Origin: Lysobacter sp.
Lineage (GTDB): Bacteria > Pseudomonadota > Gammaproteobacteria > Xanthomonadales > Xanthomonadaceae
Direction of reading: 5' to 3'
Assembly (NCBI GenBank): GCA_019634715.1
Contig: JAHCAU010000016.1
Coordinates: forward strand, 62,001 to 126,000
DNA length: 64,000 bases
The translations under genes and the position numbers were made by a program. This document shows, in pieces, positions 40,193 to 48,073 of the stretch (the stretch's first letter is position 1; each line of letters begins with the position of its first letter). The notes beneath the pieces were generated by a model, which was given only the letters and a program-made list of their open reading frames with translations, made no database searches and was not told the origin of the DNA.

Positions 40193-40224
40193 AAAAAGCC
40201 GGCAGCGCATCGCGCGGCCGGCTT
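40193..40224 (-). terminator. intrinsic terminator after rpsU
   Basis: On the minus strand AAGCCGGC (40224-40217) pairs with GCCGGCTT (40203-40196), followed by a T-run at 40197-40193. It lies between rpsU and yqeY and probably reduces read-through from the ribosomal gene. Confidence 0.75.
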
Positions 40225-40303
40225 CCGGATTCGCTCGAACGCGGCCGGGGCCGCGCGGGAATCGGGTGTGCGTCGTCAGGCGTTCCGGATCAGAACAGGC
40301 TGA

Positions 40304-40519
40304 TCAGAACAGGCGCTGACGCTTGGTCACGTCGCGCGAGCTGCGACGTGCCTGGCGCTTCACCGCCGCGGCCGCCTTGCGCTTGCGCTCCTGGGTCGGC
40401 TTTTCGTAGAACTCGCGCTTGCGGACTTCGGCGAGGACGCCGGCTTTCTCGCAGGTGCGCTTGAAGCGACGCAGGGCAAACTCAAAGGGCTCGTTTTCGC
40501 GGACTTTGACGCTGGGCAT
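40304..40519 (-). CDS. rpsU: 30S ribosomal protein S21
   Basis: The 71-aa basic protein begins MPSVKVRENEPFEFALRRFK and ends in an Arg/Lys-rich tail (RKRKAAAAVKRQARRSSRDV then TKRQRLF). This matches S21 in length and sequence. The frame extends upstream, but the ATG at 40519 is the true start. S21 helps initiation on the 30S subunit. A good promoter lies about 90-120 bases upstream. Confidence 0.98.
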   Translation of the reverse strand: MPSVKVRENEPFEFALRRFKRTCEKAGVLAEVRKREFYEKPTQERKRKAAAAVKRQARRSSRDVTKRQRLF

Positions 40520-40610
40520 AGGAGTCTCGAAGTTGGGATTCCGGCCGAAGGGCCGGGCTGATGCGACTGGATCGCACACGACCGGGCCCGGCAGACCGGG
40601 CGAGCCGCGC

Positions 40611-40640
40611 ATGATAGCGGCGACCGGGTCCCCGGCGCAA
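40611..40640 (-). promoter_or_regulatory. rpsU promoter
   Basis: On the minus strand TTGCGC (40640-40635) and TATCAT (40616-40611) are separated by 18 bases. Transcription should start near 40604, giving a leader of about 85 bases before the S21 ATG. Confidence 0.55.
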
Positions 40641-40673
40641 GTTCGGGCGGACGGTTCCTGACGACTGGCGCGG

Positions 40674-40679
40674 TAAACT
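40674..40679 (+). promoter_or_regulatory. -10 element of the tsaD operon
   Basis: TAAACT lies 31 bases before the tsaD ATG at 40710. No clear -35 is present at normal spacing, so this is a weak call by position. Confidence 0.3.
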
Positions 40680-40709
40680 GTGGCCCCGCTTCGGCGGCCC
40701 CACTTCGGA

Positions 40710-41765
40710 ATGCCCCCCTCCGTGAAAGTCCTCGGCATCGAATCCAGCTGCGACGAAACCGGCGTCGCCGTCTACGACACCGCCCTGCCGGGCGCGGCGG
40801 GGCTGCGGGCGCATGCGGTCTACAGCCAGATCGCGCTGCATGCCGAATACGGCGGGGTGGTGCCGGAACTGGCCAGCCGCGACCACGTGCGCAAGCTGCT
40901 GCCGCTGGTCCGCCAGACCCTGGCCGAGGCCGGGCTGGGTGTGAAGGATCTCGACGGCGTGGCCTACACCGCCGGGCCGGGCCTGGTCGGTGCGCTGCTG
41001 GTCGGCGCGGGCGTGGCGCGGGCGCTGGCCTGGGCGCTGGACCTGCCGGCCGTGGGCGTGCACCACATGGAGGGCCACCTGCTGGCGCCGCTGATGGAGG
41101 ACGCCCCTCCGTCGCCGCCATTCGTGGCCCTGCTGGTCTCCGGCGGCCACAGCCAGCTGGTCGCGGTGGATGCCATCGGCCGCTATCGGCTGCTGGGCGA
41201 CACCCTCGACGACGCCGCCGGCGAGGCCTTCGACAAGTCGGCCAAGCTGATGGGCCTGCCGTACCCGGGCGGCCCGCAGCTGGCGGCGCTGGCGCAGCAG
41301 GGCAACCCGGGCAGGTACAGGTTCCCGAGGCCGATGACCGACCGGCCCGGGCTGGATTTCAGCTTCAGCGGCCTGAAGACCCGGGTGCTGCTGGCCTGGC
41401 GCGATTCCGACCAGTCCGACACCACCCGCGCCGACATCGCGCGCGGCTTCGAGGATTCGGTGGTCGACACCCTGACGATCAAGTGCGAACGCGCGCTCGA
41501 CGCCGCTGGCTCGAAGGTGCTGGTGGTTGCGGGTGGCGTCGGTGCCAACAAGCGCCTGCGCGAGAAGCTTCAGGCGATGGCGGCCAAGCGCGGCGGCCGG
41601 GTCTGCTTCCCGCGCCCCGAGCTGTGCACCGACAACGGCGCGATGATCGCCTTCGCGGGTGCGCTGCGCCTGCAGGCCGGCGAGCGTGCCGGTCCATCGG
41701 TGTTCGTCACGCCGCGCTGGGATATGGCGACGCTGGCGGAAGTCGGGTCGGGAGAGGCGGCATGA
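40710..41765 (+). CDS. tsaD: tRNA threonylcarbamoyladenosine transferase TsaD
   Basis: The 351-aa ASKHA-fold protein shows VLGIESSCDETGVAVYD at about 7, the metal site HHMEGHLLAPL at about 116, LLVSGGHSQLV at about 140, and VVAGGVGANKRLREKL at about 271. TsaD completes the t6A37 modification of ANN-decoding tRNAs. ATG 40710 is preferred; a GTG at 40722 is possible. The stop overlaps the next small gene by four bases. Confidence 0.97.
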   Translation: MPPSVKVLGIESSCDETGVAVYDTALPGAAGLRAHAVYSQIALHAEYGGVVPELASRDHVRKLLPLVRQTLAEAGLGVKDLDGVAYTAGPGLVGALLVGAGVARALAWALDLPAVGVHHMEGHLLAPLMEDAPPSPPFVALLVSGGHSQLVAVDAIGRYRLLGDTLDDAAGEAFDKSAKLMGLPYPGGPQLAALAQQGNPGRYRFPRPMTDRPGLDFSFSGLKTRVLLAWRDSDQSDTTRADIARGFEDSVVDTLTIKCERALDAAGSKVLVVAGGVGANKRLREKLQAMAAKRGGRVCFPRPELCTDNGAMIAFAGALRLQAGERAGPSVFVTPRWDMATLAEVGSGEAA

Positions 41766-42016
41766 GGATGTTCGGCCATCGCAAGGGCGAGCAACAGGTC
41801 GACGGCGGCATCGAGCTGGAAGACGTGGTGATCGAGGTCGATGAATCCTTCCTCGTCGCGCTGCGCGACTTCGCGCAATGCGCGCTGGACGACATGCGCC
41901 GTCTGGGGCCGGGCTACGACCACGTGCATTTTCAGGACAAATGCCCGGTGTGGAAGGACACCTGGCCGGATATCATCCTGATCCGAAAAGACGACGCCCC
42001 CGGAGAGATCGCATGA
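41762..42016 (+). CDS. hypothetical protein, 84 aa, between tsaD and folB
   Basis: This small acidic protein, which I do not recognise, begins MRMFGHRKGEQQVDGGIELE. Its core reads VIEVDESFLVALRDFAQCAL, and the second half is CPVWKDTWPDIILIRKD. There is no signal peptide or membrane helix. It overlaps tsaD and folB by ATGA at both ends, so it is certainly translated with them. Codon use matches its neighbours. A function in tRNA modification or folate synthesis would only be a guess from position. Confidence 0.75.
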   Translation: MRMFGHRKGEQQVDGGIELEDVVIEVDESFLVALRDFAQCALDDMRRLGPGYDHVHFQDKCPVWKDTWPDIILIRKDDAPGEIA

Positions 42017-42369
42017 CCGACAAGGTCTTCATCGAAGCCCTCGAGATCGAGGCGCTGATCGGCATCTACGACTGGGAGCGCCGCATCCGCCAGCCGCTGT
42101 GGTTCGATGTCGAGATGTCGTTCGACAACCGGAAACCGGCGGCGAGCGACGACATCGCCGATACGCTGAACTACAAGGCGGTGAGCAAGCGCCTGATCGA
42201 ATACGTCTCGCAGTCGTCGTTCGGCCTGGTGGAAACGCTGGCCGAGCGCTGCGCGGAAATCATCCTCGATGAGTTCGCGGTGTCTCACGTGCGCCTGAAG
42301 CTGAGCAAGCCCGGTGCGGTGCGCGGCGCGCGCGCGGTGGGCGTGATCATCGAACGCAGCCGCGCCTGA
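42013..42369 (+). CDS. folB: dihydroneopterin aldolase FolB
   Basis: The 118-aa protein contains VFIEALEIEALIGIYDWERR at about 4-23, ADTLNYKAVSKRLIEYV at about 50, and FGLVETLAERCAEIILDEF at about 71. It cleaves dihydroneopterin to 6-hydroxymethyl-dihydropterin in folate synthesis. folK follows 13 bases later and catalyses the next step. Confidence 0.94.
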   Translation: MTDKVFIEALEIEALIGIYDWERRIRQPLWFDVEMSFDNRKPAASDDIADTLNYKAVSKRLIEYVSQSSFGLVETLAERCAEIILDEFAVSHVRLKLSKPGAVRGARAVGVIIERSRA

Positions 42370-42382
42370 GGATTCCGCACGG

Positions 42383-42886
42383 ATGGGCAAGGCGCTCCTG
42401 AGTCTCGGCGGCAACATCGATGCCGAGCGCAACCTCCGCTCCGCCTTCGCGGCGTTGCGCGACCGTTTCGGTGACGTGACCATGTCGATCGTTTACCGGT
42501 TTCCGGCGGTGGGTTTCGACGGGCCGGATTTCCTCAACGCGGCGGCGGTGATCGACAGCGACCTGGGTCCGTTCGCGCTCAACGACTGGCTGCATGCGCT
42601 GGAAGACGCGCACGGGCGCGACCGCAGCGGGCCGCGCTTCGGCGACCGTCCGCTGGACATCGACATCGTGTTCTACGACGACCTGATCACGTCGGGGCCG
42701 GGGCATCTCGAGTTGCCGCGCGACGAGCTGAAGCATGCGTTCGTCTTGCGGCCGCTGGCCGAGATCGCGCCGGACTTCGTCGATCCGCGCAGCGGCCGCA
42801 CGCTCGCCGCGCTGTGGGCGGATTCGGCGGAGCGCCAGGTCGCCTGCGAACCGGCGTTCGACCCGGCTCGGTCCGCGATGGCGTGA
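42383..42886 (+). CDS. folK: 6-hydroxymethyl-7,8-dihydropterin pyrophosphokinase FolK
   Basis: The 167-aa protein has LLSLGGNIDAERNLRSAFAA at about 5, VGFDGPDFLNAAAVI at about 46, and RFGDRPLDIDIVFYDD at about 83-98 with the two metal-binding Asp residues. It transfers pyrophosphate from ATP to the pterin for dihydropteroate synthase. It faces a pteridine reductase gene across 21 bases. Confidence 0.94.
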   Translation: MGKALLSLGGNIDAERNLRSAFAALRDRFGDVTMSIVYRFPAVGFDGPDFLNAAAVIDSDLGPFALNDWLHALEDAHGRDRSGPRFGDRPLDIDIVFYDDLITSGPGHLELPRDELKHAFVLRPLAEIAPDFVDPRSGRTLAALWADSAERQVACEPAFDPARSAMA

Positions 42887-42907
42887 GGGCGGGCGATCGC
42901 GCCGGAC

Positions 42908-43657
42908 TCAGCCCGGCAGCAGGCGCCCGCCGTCCACCGGCAGCACGTGGCCGGTGGTGTAGCCGGCGCCCTGCAGCAGCCAGAGCACGGCGTCGGCGAT
43001 GTCGTGCTCGCTGCCGACGCGCGCCAGCGGCGTGCGCGCCAGCATCGCGGCCTTCGCAGCTTCAGGCTTGCCTTCTTCCGGCCACAGGATCGCGCCCGGC
43101 GCGATGGCATTGACCCGCACCTCCGGCGCCAGCTCCAGCGCCAGCGCGCGCGTGCCGGCGACCAGCGCGGCCTTGCTCATGCAGTAGACCGCGTGGTCGC
43201 GCAGCGGCCGCTCGGCGTAGAGATCGACCAGGTTGACGATGGCGCCGCGCGCTGCGCGCAGGTGCGGCGCGGCGGCCTGGGCGAGCAGCAGCGGGGCGCG
43301 GGCATTGGTCGCGAACTGGGTGTCCCAGTCGGCTGCGGTGATCGTGCCCAGCGGCGTGGGCGAGAACGCCGAGGCGTTGTTGACCAGGGCGTCGAGCCGG
43401 CCGAAGCGGGCCACGGCCGCATCGACCAGGCCGGGCAGCGCCGCCACGTCGGCCAGGTCGGCCCGCAGGCTCAGCACGCTGCCAGGACGTGCGGCTTCGA
43501 GCGCCGAGGCGAGGGCCTGCATGTCGGCGGCGGAATCGCGGTAGTGCAGGGCGAGATCGTGGCCGGCCGCGTGCAGGCGGCGCGCGATGGCCGCACCGAG
43601 GCGGCGCGCGGCGCCGGTGACGAGGGCGACGGGGCGGGGAGCGGCGGAGGCGGGCAT
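42908..43657 (-). CDS. pteridine reductase (FolM/PTR1-like SDR)
   Basis: The 249-aa short-chain dehydrogenase starts MPASAAPRPVALVTGAARRL. The TGxxxRxG nucleotide motif (TGAARRLG at 14-21) marks the FolM/PTR1 branch rather than ordinary SDRs. NNASAFSPTPLG at about 100 and the catalytic YCMSK at about 155 follow. It should reduce dihydrofolate or dihydromonapterin with NADPH. The convergent folB-folK pair strengthens the pterin role. ATG 43687 is an alternative start. Confidence 0.85.
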   Translation of the reverse strand: MPASAAPRPVALVTGAARRLGAAIARRLHAAGHDLALHYRDSAADMQALASALEAARPGSVLSLRADLADVAALPGLVDAAVARFGRLDALVNNASAFSPTPLGTITAADWDTQFATNARAPLLLAQAAAPHLRAARGAIVNLVDLYAERPLRDHAVYCMSKAALVAGTRALALELAPEVRVNAIAPGAILWPEEGKPEAAKAAMLARTPLARVGSEHDIADAVLWLLQGAGYTTGHVLPVDGGRLLPG

Positions 43658-43780
43658 GCGGGGTCCGGAGGGAGGTGCCGCGGCCATTTGACCATAGTCA
43701 ACATCGCGCGCCGCCGATCGGCGCAGGCTGGCGGGCATCCATCGCCTCGCTTCCCCATCCACTCTCCACGGAGTCGCGCC

Positions 43781-43945
43781 ATGCACCCCATCGTGTCCGA
43801 ACTGTTCGCCAAGCCGGTCGGCTGGATGACCCTGGGCGGCCTGGGCTTCATCGTCTTCCTCGGCGGCTACCTGTGGTGGTTCGCGCGTCGTCGCATTCGC
43901 GAGGAGATGAGCCAGCAGGCGCGGCAACAGACCCGCAGGGAGTGA
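43781..43945 (+). CDS. small membrane protein, DUF3149-like
   Basis: The 54-aa protein starts MHPIVSELFAKPVGWMTLGG, then one membrane helix (LGFIVFLGGYLWWFA) and a basic tail (RRRIREEMSQQARQQTRRE). The short ELF segment before the helix and the Arg-rich end resemble the DUF3149 family, whose function is unknown. A gap of 64 bases separates it from the methyltransferase gene. Confidence 0.65.
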   Translation: MHPIVSELFAKPVGWMTLGGLGFIVFLGGYLWWFARRRIREEMSQQARQQTRRE

Positions 43946-44009
43946 GCGTCCGCGATCACGGCATGCCGGCGACGCGGGTTATCCTGTGCCACCCCCACGG
44001 AGTGGCCGC

Positions 44010-45194
44010 ATGCACGCCGACGACGATCTCGATCCCGATGCACGGGCCCACGGCGGCAGACTCGCGGACCTGATCCGGGAGCAGATCGCCGGCAACGGCG
44101 GGGTGCTGCCGTTCTGGCGATTCATGGAACTGGCGCTGTACGCGCCCGGGCTGGGCTACTACAGCGCCGGTGCGACCAAGCTCGGTCCCGGCGGCGACTT
44201 CGTGACCGCACCCGAACTCGGCCCCCTGTTCGCCGAATGCGTGGCCGATGCCCTGTCGCCGCCGCTGCGCGCCCTCGGCGACGACGCCACCTTCCTGGAG
44301 ATCGGTGGCGGCACCGGCGCCTTCGCCGAGGCCGCGATCGGCCGCCTCGTCGCCACCGGCGCGATGCCGGCGCGCTACGCCATCCTCGAACCCAGCGCCG
44401 ACCTGCGCGAACGCCAGCGCGAGCGCCTCCGTGCGGCGCTGCCGGCCGAGGTCTTCGCCCGGGTCGAATGGCCGCAGACGCCGATCAACACGCCGTGGAA
44501 CGGCGTCGTCTTCGCCAACGAAGTCATCGACGCGCTGCCGACCTCGCGTTTCGCGGTGATCGGCGGCGAGATCCACGAGGAGCACGTGGCGGTCGGCGAC
44601 GACGGCCGTTTCGTGCGCATCGATCGCCCGGCCGATGCCCTGCTGTCGGCGGCGGTGCGCCACATCGAGCGCCACTGCGAGGGCGAATTTCCCGACGGCT
44701 ATCGCTCGGAAGTGCTGCCGCAGCTGCCGTACTGGGTACAGGCGGTGATCGGCGGGCTGGGTTCGGGCGCGATGCTGTTCGTCGACTACGGCTATCCACG
44801 CCGCGAGTACTACGACGCGCGGCGCGTCGACGGCACCCTGCGCGCCTTCCATCGCCATGGCATGACCGACGATGTGTTCGCGCGCGTCGGCCTGCAGGAC
44901 GTGACCGTGTCGGTGGATTTCACCGCGCTGGCCGAAGCCGGCACCGGCGCCGGCTTCGAATTCGACGGTTACTGCTCGCAGGCCAGCTTCCTGCTCGGCA
45001 ATGGCCTGGACCAGCGCCTGGCCGACCACGAAGCGCGCTGCGCCGACGAGATCGCGCGCCACGCGCTGCGCCAGCAGGCGAAGAAGCTGACCCTGCCGGG
45101 CGAGATGGGCGAACGTTTCCAGGTCATCGGCTTCTCGCGCGATGTCAGCCTGGCGCATGCCTTCCTCGTCGGCGACCTGAGTTTCCGCCTGTGA
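44010..45194 (+). CDS. MidA/NDUFAF7-type SAM-dependent methyltransferase (DUF185)
   Basis: The 394-aa protein has LPFWRFMELALYAPGLGYYS at about 35, DFVTAPELGPLFAECVA at about 63, FLEIGGGTGAFAEAAIG at about 94 (SAM site), and VFANEVIDALPTSRF at about 168. In mitochondria the homologue methylates an Arg of a complex I subunit; the bacterial target is unproven. The ATG at 44010 has a good ribosome-binding site (GGAG); the earlier GTG at 43986 does not. Confidence 0.88.
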   Translation: MHADDDLDPDARAHGGRLADLIREQIAGNGGVLPFWRFMELALYAPGLGYYSAGATKLGPGGDFVTAPELGPLFAECVADALSPPLRALGDDATFLEIGGGTGAFAEAAIGRLVATGAMPARYAILEPSADLRERQRERLRAALPAEVFARVEWPQTPINTPWNGVVFANEVIDALPTSRFAVIGGEIHEEHVAVGDDGRFVRIDRPADALLSAAVRHIERHCEGEFPDGYRSEVLPQLPYWVQAVIGGLGSGAMLFVDYGYPRREYYDARRVDGTLRAFHRHGMTDDVFARVGLQDVTVSVDFTALAEAGTGAGFEFDGYCSQASFLLGNGLDQRLADHEARCADEIARHALRQQAKKLTLPGEMGERFQVIGFSRDVSLAHAFLVGDLSFRL

Positions 45195-45598
45195 CGGGCT
45201 ATCGCTTCGGACGTTCGCTGAAACCCTTCCGCCGGCCGCTGCTGTGGTCGATGCTGTGGTGCGCGGCGGTGGCGGCGGTGGTGGTGCTGTCGCTGACGCC
45301 AGTGCCGGACCTGGGCGAGCTGCCCGCGCACAGCGACAAGTTCGAACATTTCCTGGCCTACGGCCTGCTGGCCGCGGGTGCGGTGCAGCTGTATCCGCGC
45401 TGGCGTTCGCTGGTGGTGGTGGGCGTGGCCCTGGTGTTCATGGGCATCGGCCTGGAATACGCGCAGGGCGCGCTGACGAAGACGCGGATGATGGATCGCG
45501 CCGACGCGCTGGCGAACACGCTCGGCGTGATCGCGGGCCTCGCGGTGCAGCTGACGCCCTGGCGCGACGCCCTGCTGCGCTTCGACGCGCGCGAATGA
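45191..45598 (+). CDS. VanZ-like membrane protein
   Basis: The 135-aa protein starts with GTG at 45191, overlapping the previous stop. It has about four hydrophobic segments (LLWSMLWCAAVAAVVVLSLT at about 18) and the VanZ pattern SDKFEHFLAYGLLAAGA at about 49 with GIGLEYAQGALTKTRMMDRA at about 86. Members are envelope proteins; VanZ itself gives teicoplanin resistance, but most homologues have no assigned role. Confidence 0.85.
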   Translation: MTGYRFGRSLKPFRRPLLWSMLWCAAVAAVVVLSLTPVPDLGELPAHSDKFEHFLAYGLLAAGAVQLYPRWRSLVVVGVALVFMGIGLEYAQGALTKTRMMDRADALANTLGVIAGLAVQLTPWRDALLRFDARE

Positions 45599-45605
45599 GC
45601 GGCGC

Positions 45606-46340
45606 ATGAGCGAGGGTCGTCCGCGCCCGCGTGCGCGCCGGGCTTCGGCCGCGGTCTGGCGCATCGTGCTGGTCGCCGCCTGCCTCCTGCTCGCCAGTGT
45701 CCTGACCCTCGTCGAGTCGCGAGCGGCTACGCCGCGCGACGGCATCGGAGCGGCTACCGGCGCCTGCCTGCGCATCGACCGGACCGCAGCCAACAAGGAC
45801 GGCGAGCGTTTCCATCGCATCGAGAACACCTGCGTGCATGGCGTGGTGGTCTTCTACTGCATCCTCGCCGGCGCCGAGTTCGATCCGCGCTGGGGCGTCG
45901 GCGATTGCCGGTCGTCGCGGGTACAGGTGCTCGCCGCCTTCGACCAGGCCCTGAAGGCGCTTGAGCTGCACGTGCTGGCCGCGCCGAAGTCCGTGAAGCT
46001 CGCGACGAAGAGCAGCCGCAACTGGCTGGACAGCTACCGCTTGTTCGGCGTCGGTGAAGGTCGGCAGAGCATCGATGAGACCCAGGTCCTCGCCGACATC
46101 GGCCGCGCGCCTGCGGCGCTGTACACGCTGCGCGCGGGACGCCGTTTCGTCTCGGGCAGCCTGTCCTCGGCGACCGACATTCCGCGCGCGATCCTCGTGC
46201 CCTCCGCGTGTCGCATCGACACCTACCTGGCCGGCAAGTGCAAGCCGGACCCGGTCAAGGCCTGGATCGCACTGGGCCGGCCGGCGAACGTGGACGCCGC
46301 GATCGCCGCGCTGCGCGCGGAAGGGCTACTAGTGGAATAA
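45606..46340 (+). CDS. hypothetical secreted or anchored protein, 244 aa
   Basis: I do not recognise this protein. A basic N-terminus (RPRPRARRASAAV) and a hydrophobic helix (WRIVLVAACLLLASVLTLVE) suggest a membrane anchor or signal peptide, followed by a periplasmic domain with five cysteines (for example CLRIDRTAANKDG, ENTCVHGVVVFYCILAG, and DCRSS). The pattern ENTCxxxVxxxYC suggests a small disulphide-bonded module. It starts eight bases after the VanZ-like gene and ends before a repeat cassette. Confidence 0.7.
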   Translation: MSEGRPRPRARRASAAVWRIVLVAACLLLASVLTLVESRAATPRDGIGAATGACLRIDRTAANKDGERFHRIENTCVHGVVVFYCILAGAEFDPRWGVGDCRSSRVQVLAAFDQALKALELHVLAAPKSVKLATKSSRNWLDSYRLFGVGEGRQSIDETQVLADIGRAPAALYTLRAGRRFVSGSLSSATDIPRAILVPSACRIDTYLAGKCKPDPVKAWIALGRPANVDAAIAALRAEGLLVE

Positions 46341-46468
46341 GCGTGTCCGCGTAATGCTGAATTATTCCCGGTTTTCAGGGGATTTCGCAGCCGCTGGCGT
46401 TTTCGAACTTGATCTTGATCTGCCGGGGCCCCTGGTTGCGACGGGTTTTGCGGATCAGGCCCGCAGGG

Positions 46469-46680
46469 CGCGCGACAGGACGTCGCGCGTTTTTCGACAA
46501 GACAGGGATGTCTTGTCGAAAAACCCCGCGAAGCCCGTGGACCCGGCGCGAGGCGCCGGGCGCAACCGACGGGGTGTGCTTTCTTTTGGTTACCTTTTCT
46601 TTGCACAAGCAAAGAAAAGTAACTCGCTCGCGGCAGCGAGCGAAACACAGGAGGCGCGGAATGATTTTCCGCCTGTGTTG
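46469..46680. repeat. cassette of six consecutive hairpins beside cca
   Basis: The 405-bp gap 46341-46745 has no convincing gene. From 46469 it holds hairpins at 46469-46489 (8-bp arms), 46490-46523 (15-bp perfect arms, loop GGGA), 46542-46560 (8 bp), 46590-46622 (11 bp plus a bulge and 3 bp), 46624-46643 (8 bp) and about 46644-46680 (ACACAGG/CCTGTGT arms with an internal bulge). The third and fourth are separated by a T-rich stretch (TGCTTTCTTTTGGTTACC). Similar cassettes are common in xanthomonad genomes as far as I recall. Short reading frames through it look like repeat artefacts. Confidence 0.7.
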
Positions 46681-46745
46681 GATATCCTTCAGCGAAAAGC
46701 AGGTCCTGTTCCCCCTGCTCCGGAGAACCTCCCCACGGGAAGCGT

Positions 46746-47981
46746 TCAGCCCGCGTCCGCAGGCTTGCGCGCCCGGCCGATCGCTTCGCCGCGCGCGCGA
46801 CGCAGAGCTTCGCCGACCGCGGGGCCATCCATGCCCGGGCGCATCACGTCGGCGCCGCGCACCGTCATCGCCGCGGCGTGCAGGCGGACCAGTTCCGGAC
46901 CCTGCGGATAGTCCGCATCGGCCATGCCGCCGCGACCGCGCTTGTCGGCTTCGCAGGCCAGCGCGATCTGCGCGATGCGCTGCGGCTGGCGGAAGCCGTC
47001 GCAGCGTGCGATCAGGTCGTGGACGCTGATGTTGCGCAGCTCCATCAGGCGATGCACGTTGAGGTGCTCGCGGCAGACCGCGACCGCGAGGTTGCGGTGG
47101 TCGGCCGGCACGCGCAGGCGTTCGCACAGCGCGAGCAACGGCTCGACGCCGCGCTCCTCGTGATGGATGTGCCTGGGCAGCACGTCCGGCGGCGTCAACG
47201 CCTTGCCGAGGTCGTGGGTGAGCGCGGCGAAGCCGATGAGGTCGTCGCCCGGCGCCAGCTGCGCGGCCATGTCGCAGACCATCTCGATGTGGATGCCGGT
47301 GTCGACTTCCGGGTGGTACTCGGCGCGCTGCGGCACGCCGTACAGCGCGTCCACTTCGGGCAGCACCACCGCCAGTGCGCCGCAGTCGCGCAGGGTGCGC
47401 AGGAACGCGGACGGGCGCGGCGTGCGCAGGGCGCCCGACAATTCCTTCCACACCCGTTCGGGTGTCAGTTCGGCCAGCTCGCCGTCGGCGACCATCGCGC
47501 GCATCAGCGCCATCGTCTCGGGTGCGACGGTGAAACCCAGCGCGGCGAAGCGGGCCATGAACCGCGCCGCGCGCAGCACGCGCAGCGGATCCTCGACGAA
47601 GGCCGGGCCGACGTGGCGCAGCACGCGGTCCTGCAGGTCGGGCGCACCCTGGTACGGGTCGACCAGGGTGCCGTCCGGGGCCTGTGCGATGGCATTGATG
47701 GTGAAGTCGCGGCGGACCAGGTCCTCTTCCAGCGTCACCTCGGGCGAGGCGTGGACGACGAAGCCGCGATGGCCGCGCGCGGATTTGCGTTCGGTCCGCG
47801 CGAGCGCGTATTCCTCGCCCGTGCCCGGATGCAGGAACACGGGAAAATCCTTGCCGACGGCCTGGAAGCCGGCGGCGAGCATCGATTCCGGCGTTTCGCC
47901 GACGACCACGTAGTCGCGGTCGCCGCAGGGCAGGCCGAGCAGGGCGTCGCGCACGGCGCCACCGACGAGATAGGTCTTCAT
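46746..47981 (-). CDS. cca: multifunctional CCA tRNA nucleotidyltransferase
   Basis: The 411-aa protein has the nucleotidyltransferase core MKTYLVGGAVRDALLGLPCG, the catalytic Asp pair in GDRDYVVVG at about 20, RRDFTINAIAQAPDG at about 89, and an HD phosphohydrolase domain (FAALTHDLGKALTPPD at about 248). It adds or repairs the CCA end of tRNA, with phosphodiesterase and phosphatase activity in the HD part. The start is ATG 47981, next to a large inverted repeat. Confidence 0.96.
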   Translation of the reverse strand: MKTYLVGGAVRDALLGLPCGDRDYVVVGETPESMLAAGFQAVGKDFPVFLHPGTGEEYALARTERKSARGHRGFVVHASPEVTLEEDLVRRDFTINAIAQAPDGTLVDPYQGAPDLQDRVLRHVGPAFVEDPLRVLRAARFMARFAALGFTVAPETMALMRAMVADGELAELTPERVWKELSGALRTPRPSAFLRTLRDCGALAVVLPEVDALYGVPQRAEYHPEVDTGIHIEMVCDMAAQLAPGDDLIGFAALTHDLGKALTPPDVLPRHIHHEERGVEPLLALCERLRVPADHRNLAVAVCREHLNVHRLMELRNISVHDLIARCDGFRQPQRIAQIALACEADKRGRGGMADADYPQGPELVRLHAAAMTVRGADVMRPGMDGPAVGEALRRARGEAIGRARKPADAG

Positions 47982-47990
47982 GCCTGCATT

Positions 47991-48058
47991 GTAGAGCGGA
48001 GCGAAGCTCCGCTACGTCGTTCCCGGAGAGCCTGCAGCGGAGCTTCGCTCCGCTCTAC
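47991..48058. repeat. 23-bp perfect inverted repeat upstream of cca
   Basis: The arm 47991-48013 (GTAGAGCGGAGCGAAGCTCC then GCT) is the exact reverse complement of 48036-48058, with a 22-base spacer. Each arm is itself partly palindromic (GGAGC-GAA-GCTCC). It fills most of the gap between cca and the broken PH gene, so it could act as a terminator for the latter or as a mobile repeat. Confidence 0.7.
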
Positions 48059-48073
48059 AGGGGGGCGCCCGGG

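Noticed and set aside
46375..47451. Long minus-strand frame through the hairpin cassette and cca
   Set aside because: It reads cca out of frame and then the repeat cassette. Similar repeat-derived frames are often mis-annotated as genes in this group.
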